A program made the translations under genes and the position numbers. A DNA stretch of 64,000 nucleotides, from assembly GCA_964019055.1 (NCBI GenBank), contig OZ025224.1, positions 1,017,001 to 1,081,000 on the forward strand, in the 5' to 3' direction. Under the pieces are notes generated by a model, which searched no databases, was not told the DNA's origin, and saw nothing but the letters and a program-made list of their open reading frames with translations. The DNA comes from Anthopleura xanthogrammica (taxonomy: Eukaryota; Cnidaria; Anthozoa; Actiniaria; Actiniidae). This document shows, one piece after another, positions 11,701-24,100 of this stretch; within the stretch, counting starts at the first letter, position 1, and every line of letters starts with the position of its first letter.

Positions 11701-12360
11701 CAGAACAATGCTGCGCCATAATTTCTAATCAATATATTTCAACTTATCAAAGGTAGAAATGTACATATTACGTCACAATCCTGGCAAAGCAAATATGCGC
11801 TCTTTAGCATGACAAATTTTAACCAATCAGAGAAGCGCTTGTATATATCACATCTCGATTTTTGGCAAAAAAAAAAACCGGGCTGATCAAAATATCTCAT
11901 GCGTCAGGATTTTCAACCAATCAGAGAAAGCTCATGTGCTATTATAGTAATGACAATAACCAATAAGAGAAGCGCTTCTATTGCTTTTCCATTTCTGGCC
12001 AATCAAAGATATGAAGGAGATCAAGATATTAATTTTCAACCAATCAGAGAAAATGTAACGCAAATCCTGCTTTTAACCAATCAGAAACACCTTTATTATA
12101 TTCCAATGAATTTTTACACCTCTATTAATCACTTAGCAGGAATTAATACACATTTTTATCTTCATTGTCGTTTATATATTAATTTTTCTATAACATTTCA
12201 TCTTCAAAAATATCTTTATTACATCTATATATATTTATTCTATATAGTGTTAATAAACGAAATTTAGCTGTAACCAAATTTTCCTCTTCCATATCAAAGC
12301 TACAGTGCTTTTTAATGTAGTATGCGCAGAATCGTCGTTGCGACGAAGTAGGTTTTAGTG

Positions 12361-12465
12361 CACGTCAATCAAGGTGGAGTGTTTCCATGACATTAAAAAT
12401 GCACGTGTTCTTGAAAACTTTGTGTTTCCGACATTGTCATGGAAACAATTTGATTGACGTCCAAT
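12361..12465. mobile_element. Foldback family D copy
   Basis: Inverted arms CGTCAATCAAGGTGGAGTGT/TTCCATGACAT and TGTCATGGAAACAATTTGAT/TGACGTCC. The same arrangement occurs at 57665-57750. Both copies are followed by a similar tail containing GCAAATTGTACG. Confidence 0.65.
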
Positions 12466-12542
12466 AAAACCATATTTGGTCACGACAGCAAATTGTACGA
12501 TTCCATCCGTGCGTGCTTTTGAGACTGTACATCAGTCATAGC

Positions 12543-14705
12543 TCAGTTCCAGATGAATACAGGAGAAGATTTCATGTTCTTGGTGGCCAGTGCGATATAA
12601 TGCATCCTCTGGTAAGTAAAAACAGTCGCATCATCAGCAAAGGCAGCTCTTATTTTCTGATAAACAATAAACCTTCCTCCTCTATATTTGTAGATAACTG
12701 ATTCTTTAGCACCGGATTGGGCGACGATGAGGTAAAGATCTTCCCCGATCTTAAAGGCTCTACAAGCAGAAGCACCTTGTGTGGGAAAAGACAAAGTAGT
12801 GTTCAGCTCAAAGATAGATTTCATAGTATTCCAGATATAGACGGGGGAGTTGACATTTAACATGTCAGGGCCAGTTCCATGTTGTCTTTGAGCAAGAATC
12901 AAAGCATCTGTTTGATTATCTAATTTGATTAGCTCCGCAGATGCTGCGTATTCTATACCAACGATTTCTTGATAAAGAACAAATCTCGTCCCAGTCCACT
13001 TGAACACCAACGATTTCTCCAGACCACCCCATACTGCGCATGTCAGGTAGGTATCATTACGAGGCTGGAATGCTTTACATTCAGTGATAGAAGCTTTCCT
13101 TATTCTCAAGGTGTGAACTTTGATAAAATCGCTACCATTCCACACATAAATGTACAGAATATTATATCCATAGATTGCAAGGTATTTTGACGAGCGTATC
13201 TCGAAGAGCGTGCTCGATAATGCTGCAAAGCCACAGTCAAGTTCTTGGTAGCTTTGAAAGTAATTCTTATACCACTGAAAAATCACTGTCTTGGACGGCT
13301 TGAGATAAGGGATAGCCATGTAATGTTGACCATCGATGGAAAAGTATTTTGCTTGTTCAGGTCCACTGTATGTTGACTTAAGTGTTTGATGCAGAACAAA
13401 CGTGTTTCCTTCAAGCCTGAATATCTGTGTTCCAGCTCGATATACTCGATATGCTCGAGTTCTACTGTAGGCCAGGTACATCTTGTTATCGATTGTAAAG
13501 TGTTCAACGTTCGTGCAGCCTTCGAGCGAAGGGACGTTTTGAAACTGGATAAAATGGCCTGAAAATAAAAGAGCAAAGTTATACTCGGGATAGAGGACGT
13601 GGTGCATTGTGGTGTAGCTTGGGTACAAGCATCTTTTATCACACCATGCCTTATATGGTGTCGTTTGTACCCAAGCTAGTCCACAATGCACCATTGTTTA
13701 TCTAACGGAGAAGAAGTCTCAGAAGATGGGATTGTCTAACTTTCGCTGGCCTTACACGGTTCTGGACGAATTTTTAAACGTTCAAAAAGTTGACCAGTAC
13801 ATACCATTTACACGGAACCTTCTCTTTAATTTGCACGGCGGGGCGTTTTGATCTTTTTCCGGATAGCACAGTTCCATGTAAACGGAACGCCTTTACGTAC
13901 AACTTTTTGAACGCGGTTAAAATCTCTTTCGGTACTATGTAAGACCAGCTTTTAGGGCTTACCTCGAACACAAGGACATAATCGTTTTACATCCCGATAA
14001 CCGCCAACAGCAAAACAATCAATTTGGTCTGGAATTCCTTTGAATCCAAAGCAAAAATCATAGAATTGCCCCTCCATTTGAACATATCCAGGGCTGTCAC
14101 GTGATGCGTAATGGTCTGTCTCGTTCTCAGGCCCACACGATATTCCTAGCCGGTGAAAAACTGGACGAGCGGAGACTGAGGAGAAGGCGTGTCCTGTTCC
14201 TGTGCAGATCTTGTAGTAGTCATGACATACTTGATCACATGATCTTCCACCAATAGAATCGATGTAATAATCGACAGCTGGGAAAAAAGGGCGCACGTGA
14301 TCACTATTTTTTCTAACATTTTTCTATTGGTTTTCAGTCCTTTGGCGAGAGAGCAGAGAGCATGATGGGAGCATGGAGAAAGCAGGTCAATACCAAGGTA
14401 TTTTTAACGCAAAAAAAGTGTTTTCATAGTGTCTAGTATTTGCTAAATCAGTAGACCTCTTTACCTTGGGCATAATGTTTTCCATTTCAGACCACGTGTC
14501 ATTCTCTTGAGAATGAGATGAGTTGTATCCATATTCATGTATCTTCTCATGCGCAACCGTTAAACAAAGAAATGATACTCTAGAGAATGACACGTGGTCT
14601 GAAATGTTAAAGAAGTAACTAATATTGGACCATAAAATTAAAATAGTTACCTTGACTCGACGAAAATAAGGCAACAAGCGGCAAATAACACAGAAAAGAT
14701 ATCAT
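12543..14705 (-). CDS. Secreted EAR-repeat (epitempin) beta-propeller protein with an 8-Cys N-terminal module (461 aa)
   Basis: Minus-strand exons: 14705-14651, 14277-13963, 13558-12543. All are GT-AG with phase-1 junctions. Exon 1 encodes a signal peptide (MISFLCYLPLVALFSSS). Exon 2 encodes about 105 residues with eight cysteines (SCDQVCHDYYKIC ... FCFGFKG ... DCF ... RLCPC), a module I do not recognise by name. Exon 3 encodes about 338 residues with seven repeats of about 45, each with an F-x(3)-Q-L or similar strand, a Y-L-A/Y-L-I strand and a closing V-F-x-W strand (VFKWTGTRFVLYQEI, VIYKYRGGRFIVYQKI, PVFIWN). This is the EAR/EPTP pattern of LGI proteins and TSPEAR, which folds as a seven-bladed propeller. 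No LRR or laminin-G domain is present, unlike those relatives. It is convergent with the Eph-like gene. It is likely extracellular, with an unknown partner. Confidence 0.85.
13600..13697. repeat. Inverted repeat in intron 2 of the EAR gene
   Basis: GGTGCATTGTGGTGTAGCTT and GGGTACAAGC pair with GTACCCAAGCTAGTCCACAA and TGCACC across a short loop. It is probably a small foldback element. It extends the exon 3 frame upstream, so the long open frame overstates the real exon. Confidence 0.75.
14447..14622. mobile_element. Foldback family A copy in intron 1 of the EAR gene
   Basis: The left arm has TTTCAGACCACGTGTCATTC and the right arm the inverse (GAATGACACGTGGTCTGAAA). The internal block ATCTTCTCATGCGCAACCG matches the other copies. 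Each arm contains the E-box CACGTG. Confidence 0.85.
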
Positions 14706-14748
14706 GATGAACTGAAAACATCGAAACAAAACTACATGTGAACATTTG

Positions 14749-14760
14749 ATATATAAATAA
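14749..14760 (-). promoter_or_regulatory. Candidate TATA box of the EAR gene
   Basis: On the minus strand the sequence reads TTATTTATATATC, about 45 nt upstream of the start codon at 14705. With the usual 25-30 nt spacing this would give a very short 5' leader. Confidence 0.45.
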
Positions 14761-14769
14761 GGGAACCTT

Positions 14770-16130
14770 GTGTGATTGGGTACCCACCAAGAACCAATCA
14801 GATTGCTCAGTCCTACCTCACCCTAGGCCAACCTCTACAACTTGCATTTTTATGGACGTTAATCCAGTGGGATTGGGTTGGGTGGGTTTTCCCGCCCTTT
14901 TGAAATTCGCGCGTGCTTGCAGGACGACACCAAAACCATCCCAGACGCTCCCAGAAAAAGGCTAGTAAAGTTGTTGGAATAACTCAGCTTCTAAGACTAA
15001 CCCAAATCTTTAAAAAAATGTAAGTCGTAGAGATGATTAGAAAATCCTAGAATTGTTTGCATTCCTTTCAGTTTTAAAACCTACAATGTAAGATAATAGA
15101 TACAGAATGATTCAGAATGTGTGGCTGTGATTCTAAGAAAGTTAACATGTGAGGATTTCAATGCGTTGAAAGGAGGGAAAAATCTTACCATTAAGTCATG
15201 CTACTTGTCTTTCAACAGTTAAATGTACAAATAGTAAAACATGACTCTAGTTTGCTCAGTCATTGACTACGAGAGGATGTAAACATTTTTTCGAAAAGTG
15301 CTTTTTGTCAGGAATTTTGTGCTTATTTCTCGATTGTATAAAAAAAATTCACTATAAATAAAACTGAGTTCTGTCGATATTCATTCTGACTAAATTTTAG
15401 TAAACATTTCATTACTTTACTTCAAGTTTAAACTAAACTTATTTAGAAAATAAGTACACAAACGTGGGTGATAGGGAAAATTATTCTAGCAACTTAACAT
15501 TCCGTCGAAGAACAACACAAAAGAAACAAAAAACAATTATAAAAATAAAAATGTTCAGAGTTAATACGATTCGTGTTGAGAAAGAAACAGTATATTGAAA
15601 TCTTTGAGACGAATCCAGGAAACTTGAAAACTGAATGAAGCGACCACATTCGCCATGCAAATTTTATCTAGCAAGACAACATTTATATTTAATTACCAAT
15701 TACTTCAGTAAAACAGATTGTTTTTTGATATAGAAACAAGAGATTTCTAAAATGAGTCGGAACTTTATAAGGAACTTTTGAATTCCATTTCTGTACTAAC
15801 CTTTAAGATCCTTTTACTCTTCTACTGGAATTATCCTTCTTTTCTCTTTCAGGTAAACCTTCTGAATATTTCAAGATACTTCACTGAAGGAGAGTTCTCT
15901 TCACAGAACGTCTATGAACTTGTTTTTAACTTAAGGAATTCGTAACCGGAGAAAGAGAAGTCAAAAGTCGAGTGGTATATGACTACACTGCTCCACTGAA
16001 GAAGCTCTTCTACTTAAAAACATGATTACAATCAAAACCTGATACCTACACATGTTGACAAACATATAAAGATGCATGACCGTCCCGGACATTAAGGTCA
16101 AAGAGGAGTAACATTTCAAACTTTTTGAAA
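14770..16130. other. Intergenic, nothing recognised
   Basis: AT-rich DNA upstream of the EAR gene. I see no long open frame, repeat array or RNA gene. A short open frame near 14768-14965 has no supporting feature. Confidence 0.4.
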
Positions 16131-16134
16131 AGGT

Positions 16135-16940
16135 ATGAGTCATTTATGAAGAATTGAAAAGAGCTCATTTTTGGCCATTTTTGGGCAAAAAGCATGGGCT
16201 ATAGACCACGGTTTTGATCGATTTTGGACCATTTTCACACTTTTTGAAAAATGTGCATAATTTAGGAAGAATGCAAAATAAGTGAGTTTTGGTCATTTTT
16301 GGGCAAAAAGCATGGGCTATAGACCACGGTTTTGATCGATTTTGGACCATTTTCACACCTTTTGAAAAATGTGCATAATTTAGGAAGAATGCAAAATAAG
16401 TGAGTTTTGGTCATTTTTGGGCAAAAAGCATGGGCTATAGACCACGGTTTTGATCGATTTTGGACCATTTTCACACCTTTTGAAAAATGTGCATAATTTA
16501 TGAAGAATGCAAAATAAGTGAGTTTTGGTCATTTTTTGGGCAAAAAGCATGGGCTATAGACCACGGTTTTGATCGATTTTGGACCATTTTCACACTTTTT
16601 GAAAAATGTGCATAATTTATGAAGAATGCAAAATAAGTGAGTTTTGGTCATTTTTGGACAAAAAGCATGGGCTATAGACCACGGTTTTGATCGATTTTGG
16701 ACCATTTTCACACTTTTTGAAAAATGTGCATAATTTATGAAGAATGCAAAATAAGTATAGCCCATGCTTTTTTGGGCAAAAAGCATGGGCTATAGACTAC
16801 GTTACGGTTTTGATCGATTTTGGACCATTTTCACACTTTTTGAAAAATGTGCATAATTTAGGAAGAATGCAAAATAGGTCATTTTTGGTCATTTTTTGGC
16901 AAAAAGCATGGGCTATAGACTACGGTTTTGATCAATTTTG
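16135..16940. repeat. Tandem array, ~118-bp unit, about seven copies
   Basis: Units contain AAAATGTGCATAATTTAGGA, AGTGAGTTTTGGTCATTTTT, AAAAAGCATGGGCTATAGAC and ACGGTTTTGATCGATTTTGG. Copies are highly similar except for the first and last, and one junction (about 16755-16790) has a local inversion-like duplication of the GCATGGGCTATA block. Antisense frames are repetitive (CENGPKSIKTVVYSP) and are read as non-coding. Confidence 0.9.
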
Positions 16941-17499
16941 ATATTTTTTATCTAATTTCTTCATTTCATCCATCTCGTTTCTATTTTCGAAAAACACCTC
17001 AAAATAACCCCAACTCCACTCAAACCATGATCTATAGTTCACGGGAAATACCCCAAAGCACTAAAAAATTTAGAAAAGCCATTTTCGGGAGGAAAAAATT
17101 TAAAAAACAAGCAGAAAGACGAAAGGCACGGCTTATATCCCTTTCCAGGAAATCCTTTACAACGAAAATCAAATAAATTTACTTTCTTAGATATTTGTAA
17201 CTCATAATAATTATATTTTATTTTTCCTAGCCCTTGTTTATTAACAGAATGCGTGACTATTCACATTCTTTTAACTATTCTACATGAATAATTGTCAAAA
17301 AATTACCTGCCTCGAAAGCTTTAGTTGCTCCAGCTTACGATACAGACATTCTTTTCTAAAAAATGTAAAATTTGTGTACTAAATTTACAGTTTACAGATT
17401 GTTAATGTCATCATTATAATTAATATGCTTCTTGTAAATATTATTATATAGAAAATGTATACCATAAATGCAAATAAATATATCAATCCATCTATGTAT

Positions 17500-19925
17500 C
17501 TATGTATCTATATCTTATGAAAATGAGTTCGAGGAACGCCTGGTCGTTTTCATCAATTTTACACCAACGGATTAAGCTCAAAATTGAACATTTTGACTTG
17601 GTGTAAAATTCATGATTTTGACCAGGCGTTCCTCGTCCTTTATATATAAGCCCCTTGTATGAAATTTTACCGGGTTTTTGAAAACACCTCAAAATTGCCC
17701 CAAATCCACCCAAACCATGATCTAGAGGTCACGTGAAGTACCCCAAAGCACTTAGAATTAAGAAAAGCTCATTTTGGGAGGGAAAAGTATTAAAAACTCG
17801 CAGAGAAAAGATAGGTAAGGCTTTATGTCATGCAAATGAGTTCGAGGAACGCCTAGTCATTTTCATCAATTTTACACCAACGGATTAAGCTCAAAATTGG
17901 ACATTTTGAGGTGGTGTAAAATTCACGATATTGACCAGGCGTTCCTCGTCCTTTATATATAAGCCCCTTGTATGAAATTTTACCGGGTTTTTGAAAACAC
18001 CACAAAATTGCCCCAAATCCACCCAAACCATAATCTAGAGGTCACGTGAAGTACCCCAAAGCACTTAGAATTAAGAAAAGCTCATTTTGGGAGGGGAAAG
18101 TATTAAACACTCGCAGAGAAAAGATAGGTAAGGCTTTATGTCATGCAAATGAGTTCGAGGAACGCCTAGTCATTTTCATCAATTTTACACCAACGGATTA
18201 AGCTCAAAATTGGACATTTTGAGGTGGTGTAAAATTCACGATATTGACCAGGCGTTCCTCGTCCTTTATATATAAGCCGCTTGTATGAAATTTTACCGGG
18301 TTTTTGAAAACACCACAAAATTGCCCCAAATCCACCCAAACCATGATCTAGAGGTCACGGGAAGTACCCCCAAAGCACTAATAATTAAGAAAAAACCTTT
18401 TTGGGAGGGAAAAGTATTAAAAACTTCCTAAGAGAAGATAGGTGAAACTTCTATGTCATGCAAACGAGTTCGAGGAACGCCTGGTCGTTTTCATCAATTT
18501 TACACCAACGGATTAAGCTCAAAATTGAACATTTTGAGGTGGTGTAAAATTCACGATATTGACCAGGCGTTCCTCGTCCTCGTTCCTTGTTCCTCGTTCC
18601 TCAAATCCTTTATATATAAGCCCCTTGTATGAAATTTTACCGGCTTTTTGAAAACACCTCAAAATTGTCCCAAATCAATTGAAACCATGATCTAGAGGTC
18701 ACGGGAAGTACCCCCAAAGCACTAAGAATTAAGAAAAAACATTTTTTAGGAGGGAAAAGTATTAAAAACTTGCTTAGAGAAGATAGGTGAAACTTCTATG
18801 TCATGCAAATGAGTTCGAGGAACGCCTGGTCATTTTCATCAATTTTACACCAACGGATTAAGCTCAAAATTGAACATTTTGACTTGGTGTAAAATTCATG
18901 ATTTTGACCAGGCGTTCCTCGTCTTTTATATATAAGCCCCTTGTATGAAATTTTACCGGCTTTTTGAAAACACCACAAAATTGCCCCAAATCCACCCAAA
19001 CCATGATCTAGAGGTCACGGGAAGTACCCCCAAAGCACTAAGAATTAAGAAAAAATATTTTTGGAGGGAAAAGTATTAAAAACTTCCTGAGAGAAGATAG
19101 GTGAAACTTCTATGTCATGCAAATGAGTTCGAGGAACGCCTGGTCGTTTTCATCAATTTTACACCAACGGATTAAGCTCAAAATTGGACATTTTGAGGTG
19201 GTGTAAAATTCACGATATTGACCAGGCGTTCCTCGTACTCGTTCCTTGTTCCTCGTTCCTCAAATCCTTTATATATAAGCCCCTTGTATGAAATTTTACC
19301 AGGTTTTTGAAAACACCTCAAAATTGCCCCAAATCAATTGAAACCATGATCTATAGGTCACGGGAAGTACCCCAAAGCACTAATAATTAAGAAAAAACAT
19401 TTTTGGGAGGGAAAAGTATTAAAAACTTCCTGAGAGAAGATAGGTGAAACTTCTATGTCATGCAAATGAGTTCGAGGAACGCCTGGTCGTTTTCATCAAT
19501 TTTACACCAACGGATTAAGCTCAAAATTGAACATTTTGAGGTGGTGTAAAATTCACGATATTGACCAGGCGTTCCTCGTCCTTTATATATAAGCCCCTTG
19601 TATGAAATTTTACCGGGTTTTTGAAAACACCTCAGAATTGCCCCAAATCCACCCAAACCATGATCTAAAGGTCACGGGAAGTACCCTAAAGCACTGAAAA
19701 TTAAGAAAAGCTAATTTTGGGAGGGAAAAGTATTAAGAACTTGCAGAGAGAAGATAGGTAAAACTTCTATGTCATGCAAATGAGTTCGAGGAACGCCTGG
19801 TCGTTTTCATCAATTTTACACTAACGGATTAAGCTCAAAATTGAGCATTTTGAGGTGGTGTAAAATTGATGATTTTGACCAGGCGTTCCTCGTCCCCTAT
19901 ATATAAGCCCCTTGAAATAGCCCAA
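17500..19925. repeat. Satellite-like array of eight ~314-bp units, each with a 106-nt near-palindrome and a TATA-like motif
   Basis: Near-palindromes lie at 17530-17635, 17843-17948, 18156-18261, 18471-18576, 18816-18921, 19130-19235, 19473-19578 and 19787-19892. Each opens with CGAGGAACGCCTGGTC or a close variant and closes with GACCAGGCGTTCCTCG. Inside are AATTTTACACCA/TGGTGTAAAATT and CTCAAAAT/ATTTTGAG arms. Every unit then has TATATATAAG, and most are preceded by ATGCAAAT (an octamer motif). Spacing is 313-315 bp, or 343-345 bp where an extra ~30 bp (CGTTCCTTGTTCCTCGTTCC...) follows the hairpin. Minus-strand frames through it repeat and I do not call them genes. Confidence 0.9.
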
Positions 19926-21144
19926 TGAAATGACGAGACAGCCAATACAATACAATAAATTTTATTAACTATTTTACGATTAATTTAAAATTACTGACAA
20001 ATTATAAGATATATAGCCCAATGAAATGATAAGATATTCGTGAAAATGACGTCACTACAAACTGAGGTGTCATGAGGTCTGCGAAAATCTACTTACAAAA
20101 ATTAATATATGAAATAAATCTAGAATTTCAGGAGTGGTTATTGATATTTTGTATAAAATTAGCAGGTTATTCATCATTTAGTGTAAAAATAAAAAAAAGA
20201 AATACCCTTTCCCGGAGTCTTCTGGCTACTTAGGATGACATCTCAGTTTTGGAAATCTTCTCGATTCTGATTGGCTAATATATAATGCGGCGCTTATTGG
20301 AGGGCAGCGCTTATTTAAAACTTGGACGCGACTTAATGGTATGTTTTCTGTTTGCGACAATTTTAGGGTAAGTAACAGAACTTTTTTAGGTGACCGGGGC
20401 GCTTATTCGGGGGCGGCGCTTATTCGAGTAAATACGAACATTAAATTTGGCCAGAGGTGCATGGTCGTGAGGCCCCGGACTATCGCCCAATTTCTCTTTT
20501 TCCAATTAAAATTTTACATATTATTTATCATAATTTTATAGATATATCCTTTGTATTGATTAACATGGTCTTCCACAAGTTCTGATAACAAAAAATCCCT
20601 TTTTTCCTGGAAATAAAGTAAATAACGTAAATATTTTATATTTAAAAAGGTGAAATTGGGTTTCCTGTGGTTTTGATAGAAATTAAATTTTTTAGAGTTT
20701 TCAATTTTAATATTCTTGTTTTGGCTCAAGAATTTTACCTGATTTTAGTAGAGAATTCTTACTTACCTGTACCCATTTTCTTCTTAAAGCTTTTGAGTTG
20801 TTTACCTCGTCTCCCTGGCGCAGAATCCACAAATACTCTCAGATGCGTACGTATAGCAGTATTTGTTTACCCCGTTGCGTAGCAACCTGACGTAAGCAGT
20901 CTGTATTCCTTAGTATAATCATGTGTTCTATTGTGAAGGTCTAAGGATGTATTTTTGAGCATCTGTATCCTTATATCATTGTATGGAACTTGAGTTTATA
21001 ATCGGAAGAATTTAAGAATAGTTCTCAGTGAAATCGAGATTTTTATTGTATTTTTTTGGGGCTTAAAATCAAGTCTTCTTTGAAACAGCTGTTTTTTTCG
21101 ACATCATCTTCCTTCAGCTGTGTTATGGCTTCTAGACAAAAATA
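19926..21144. other. Intergenic, with a repeat end and an X-box-like palindrome
   Basis: AT-rich. About 20262-20445 contains GCGCTTATTGGAGGGCAGCG and GGGGCGGCGCTTATTCGAGT, a repeat-element style sequence of duplicated GCGCTTATTCG blocks. GTTGCGTAGCAAC at 20874-20886 is a palindrome resembling an RFX site, about 260 bp upstream of the LRR gene's start codon. Confidence 0.45.
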
Positions 21145-24100
21145 ATGACGATCAATGATAATCAGATGGAAAAGTAAGTCTCCATCTCTTTATTTTAGTA
21201 GTAAACCTTCCAATCGACACTAAATTCCCTGATATTTTTTAGCTTCAACGCCGTCTCTTCGCACGAAGAAACGTCCTCCATCGATGGCGGAGAAACTACA
21301 GGTCAACTACCTCTTGTGGTTCTACAGCTTCGCGACAGGGCACAAGAAGCTGCAGAGCAATACGACGAGGATGAATTCTTCCCAGTAAGTTTAGTTTAAA
21401 TCTTATGTGTGTTTTGATCTTTCTAAATTTTTCGAAATGCTGAAAAAACTTGGCTTTTTTCACGAGAAAAATTATGTCACGTCTGCTAATCTTCGCGGTA
21501 AAATTTCGTGTTCCCGCTCGCTTCAAGTGTCTTCCTCTTTATAAAATCTTAACTTGATTCATACAATTTATCACTAAAATATTCAAAAGGATATTCATAT
21601 GATACTTTATAGCAATACTGTGATTAATGTTGGGCAAAATACGAATATTTACGATCATTTTTTGGCACACGTTCTCGAGGTCCTTCTTTATTTCCATGTC
21701 AAATATTTTAGTAGTCAATGTTAATAATTATTACCATAACACTAGAAAATTTATCTTTTATTCTCTTTTGTTATAAATAAGAGTATATCTAAGGTTGAGA
21801 ATATCATTTGCTATGCTTTTACTGTCATTAGATTTATCGATCGAGTAATTTTTAGTACAGAATTTTTATAGAAAAGTTTAAATTGAAATTTTTGTTTCTT
21901 CATGTTGGGGTAGTGAAGCTTAGCTGGATTAATCCCAAGGGGAATTAGTTTATAAACAAAAGGACTATTTTTGCACATCGTGAATAAGTACAGCTGAATT
22001 TTTTAAACTGCTTTTATGTAGAGCATAACACTTGATTTTAGAAATGGCTTTTTGAAAGATGAAGGTCTGATCATGCTCTAAAATTAATGGAAAGATTTCG
22101 ACTGTTTCATTCTTTAGTTTTGCCAAGATATGCGTGTGTTAACTTACCTACCATATTCTGTCTTCTAGCTTTCTTCATCTAAATATCGGTACTGCAAATG
22201 GCACGAGTTAGATGATGTTGATGTTAAAGGAAACATGTTGCGTTCTCCTCGAGTCAGGAAAGGTAAGCTATCTAGTTGCATTCAGTGCATGAATCAGGAG
22301 ATCTTCGGGTTTAGTTTGGCTAGCTAGCACCAGAAATTATCTTAGAGGAATGAAAAGATATTAGAAAATGTAGTGTGGATCATTATCATCTTCATCCATC
22401 ATCGTCATCATCACCACCATTATCAACCCTGTACCATCACAGCCTTGCATCACCATCAACCTAGCTAAGAGCAGTTGCCATGTATGGAGGGATTCTTGCA
22501 GTACTATCATAAGATCTGTCACAAACTTTTCCCGAATGATATGTATGATAGGTATGCATTCGGTAAATCAATATAAAATCATACTTACTGTATTATTCAA
22601 ATTATGCTAGCTCCTAAAGGCTTCAAGGTAGAAACAATGCGCAAGATTCAGCTCGAAGAAGAAATGGGCGACTCAGATGACGAAGATGACAGACGATTAC
22701 TGCATGTACCAGTACGGAATAGACCAAAAAGGACACATAATTACAGAAATAAGATGGAAAACTGGGAAAATGCTGAGGTAAGGATATTTAATTTCACCAT
22801 GAAAATAAAGATCTTTTTAGCTACCAACCTAGCTATCTTGAAAGGTGTGTCTTTGCATCAAAGCAAGACATGGGGACCTTGCAATGATAGAGACCTTTCT
22901 TAACACCTTAACACATGTCTCTATCATTGCAAGCTCACCTGTCTCACTTCGATGCAAAGGCATGGCTGCCTTTCAAGATGGAGCAGGGAATTGTGAAAGG
23001 GATTATTGAAAGAACTTGAATAGCAGTAATTTGTCTTATATCTTACCTTTTGTTCAATCAATCCAGTTCCAATTCAAAGTTTTACTTGCACAGGTTTAAA
23101 AAGACTTGTTCACTTTCTCTGGGATTCAAGCCATAACAACAAGTTGCATACCTATGAAAACATATTTATCCAATCTTGTAATGCCTACAAGGAAGTGTTT
23201 TCCTGTTTTGATATTTTTTCCCTTCTTTCTATTTTCAGTCTGTGAATTTATCGTTCCAAGACCTTGGACATCCATTCCAAAAGAAAGAGTTCCTTCGTGT
23301 TCTCAGACGACTCATACGATGTGAACAAATTCAATTAATAGAAGACTCTTTAACAGATTTAAGCACTGTTTTTCTTCCTAGGTATGTTTGTCTGTCTTGG
23401 AAAACAAGTGGATATAATTGTTTGTTTATAGTGTAATAGTTGATGCATCTGTTTTGGTTGCACATATTCTGACAGTGGGAGTGATACTATTGAAAACAAG
23501 GGTGAGGAAGATGATGATAATGATCATCAATGATGTTGGTGATGATGATGGTGATTATGATGATGATGATGGTGATGATAATGATGGTGGTGATGATAAT
23601 GATGATATGATGGTGATGATGACAATGATGATGATGATATGATGATTATATGATGCTGATGATTATATGATGATGATGTCATGATGATATGATGATGATC
23701 ATATGATGATAACATGATGTTGATAATGAATGATGATGATGATAACATTACCTTTATCCATGCCAGTATTCCATGTCTTTCTGTCAATAACACCATTTGT
23801 TAATTGCTCCATTTTGTTCCCTCACAGATGTAAACAGTTGTTCTTACAAAGAAATTTCATAAGTGATTTCAAGGTAAATATATACAGTACCCACAAAAAT
23901 ATAAAACTGCAGTTTCTTAGTTTGTATGAATGTGTTGACCTTAACCTTGGAAAAAATGTTCTCACTGACACTGAAATTGTATCCTCTTTGGGTCTAGTTT
24001 GCATTACAGTGCATTGTGGGAATGTTAGGGGACATATTTCCAAGATGGCTTCTATAGACGCATCAAGAGTTCCGCGCTGCTGCTCAATGCGCATGCTCAG

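Noticed and set aside
11098..11756. Several 60-135 aa frames after the Eph-like stop, considered as a missing intracellular domain
   Set aside because: They are the CCAAT minisatellite. There are no kinase motifs (GxGxxG, HRD, DFG) anywhere between 11083 and 12542.
17492..19656. Minus-strand frames MGGFGAIL...KGLIYK in the hairpin array
   Set aside because: The frame recurs only because the unit recurs. It crosses the palindrome and is broken in most units.
17500..19925. CRISPR-like array, because of regularly spaced palindromes
   Set aside because: The DNA is eukaryotic, and the spacers between hairpins are also repeated (near-identical), so this is a tandem satellite.
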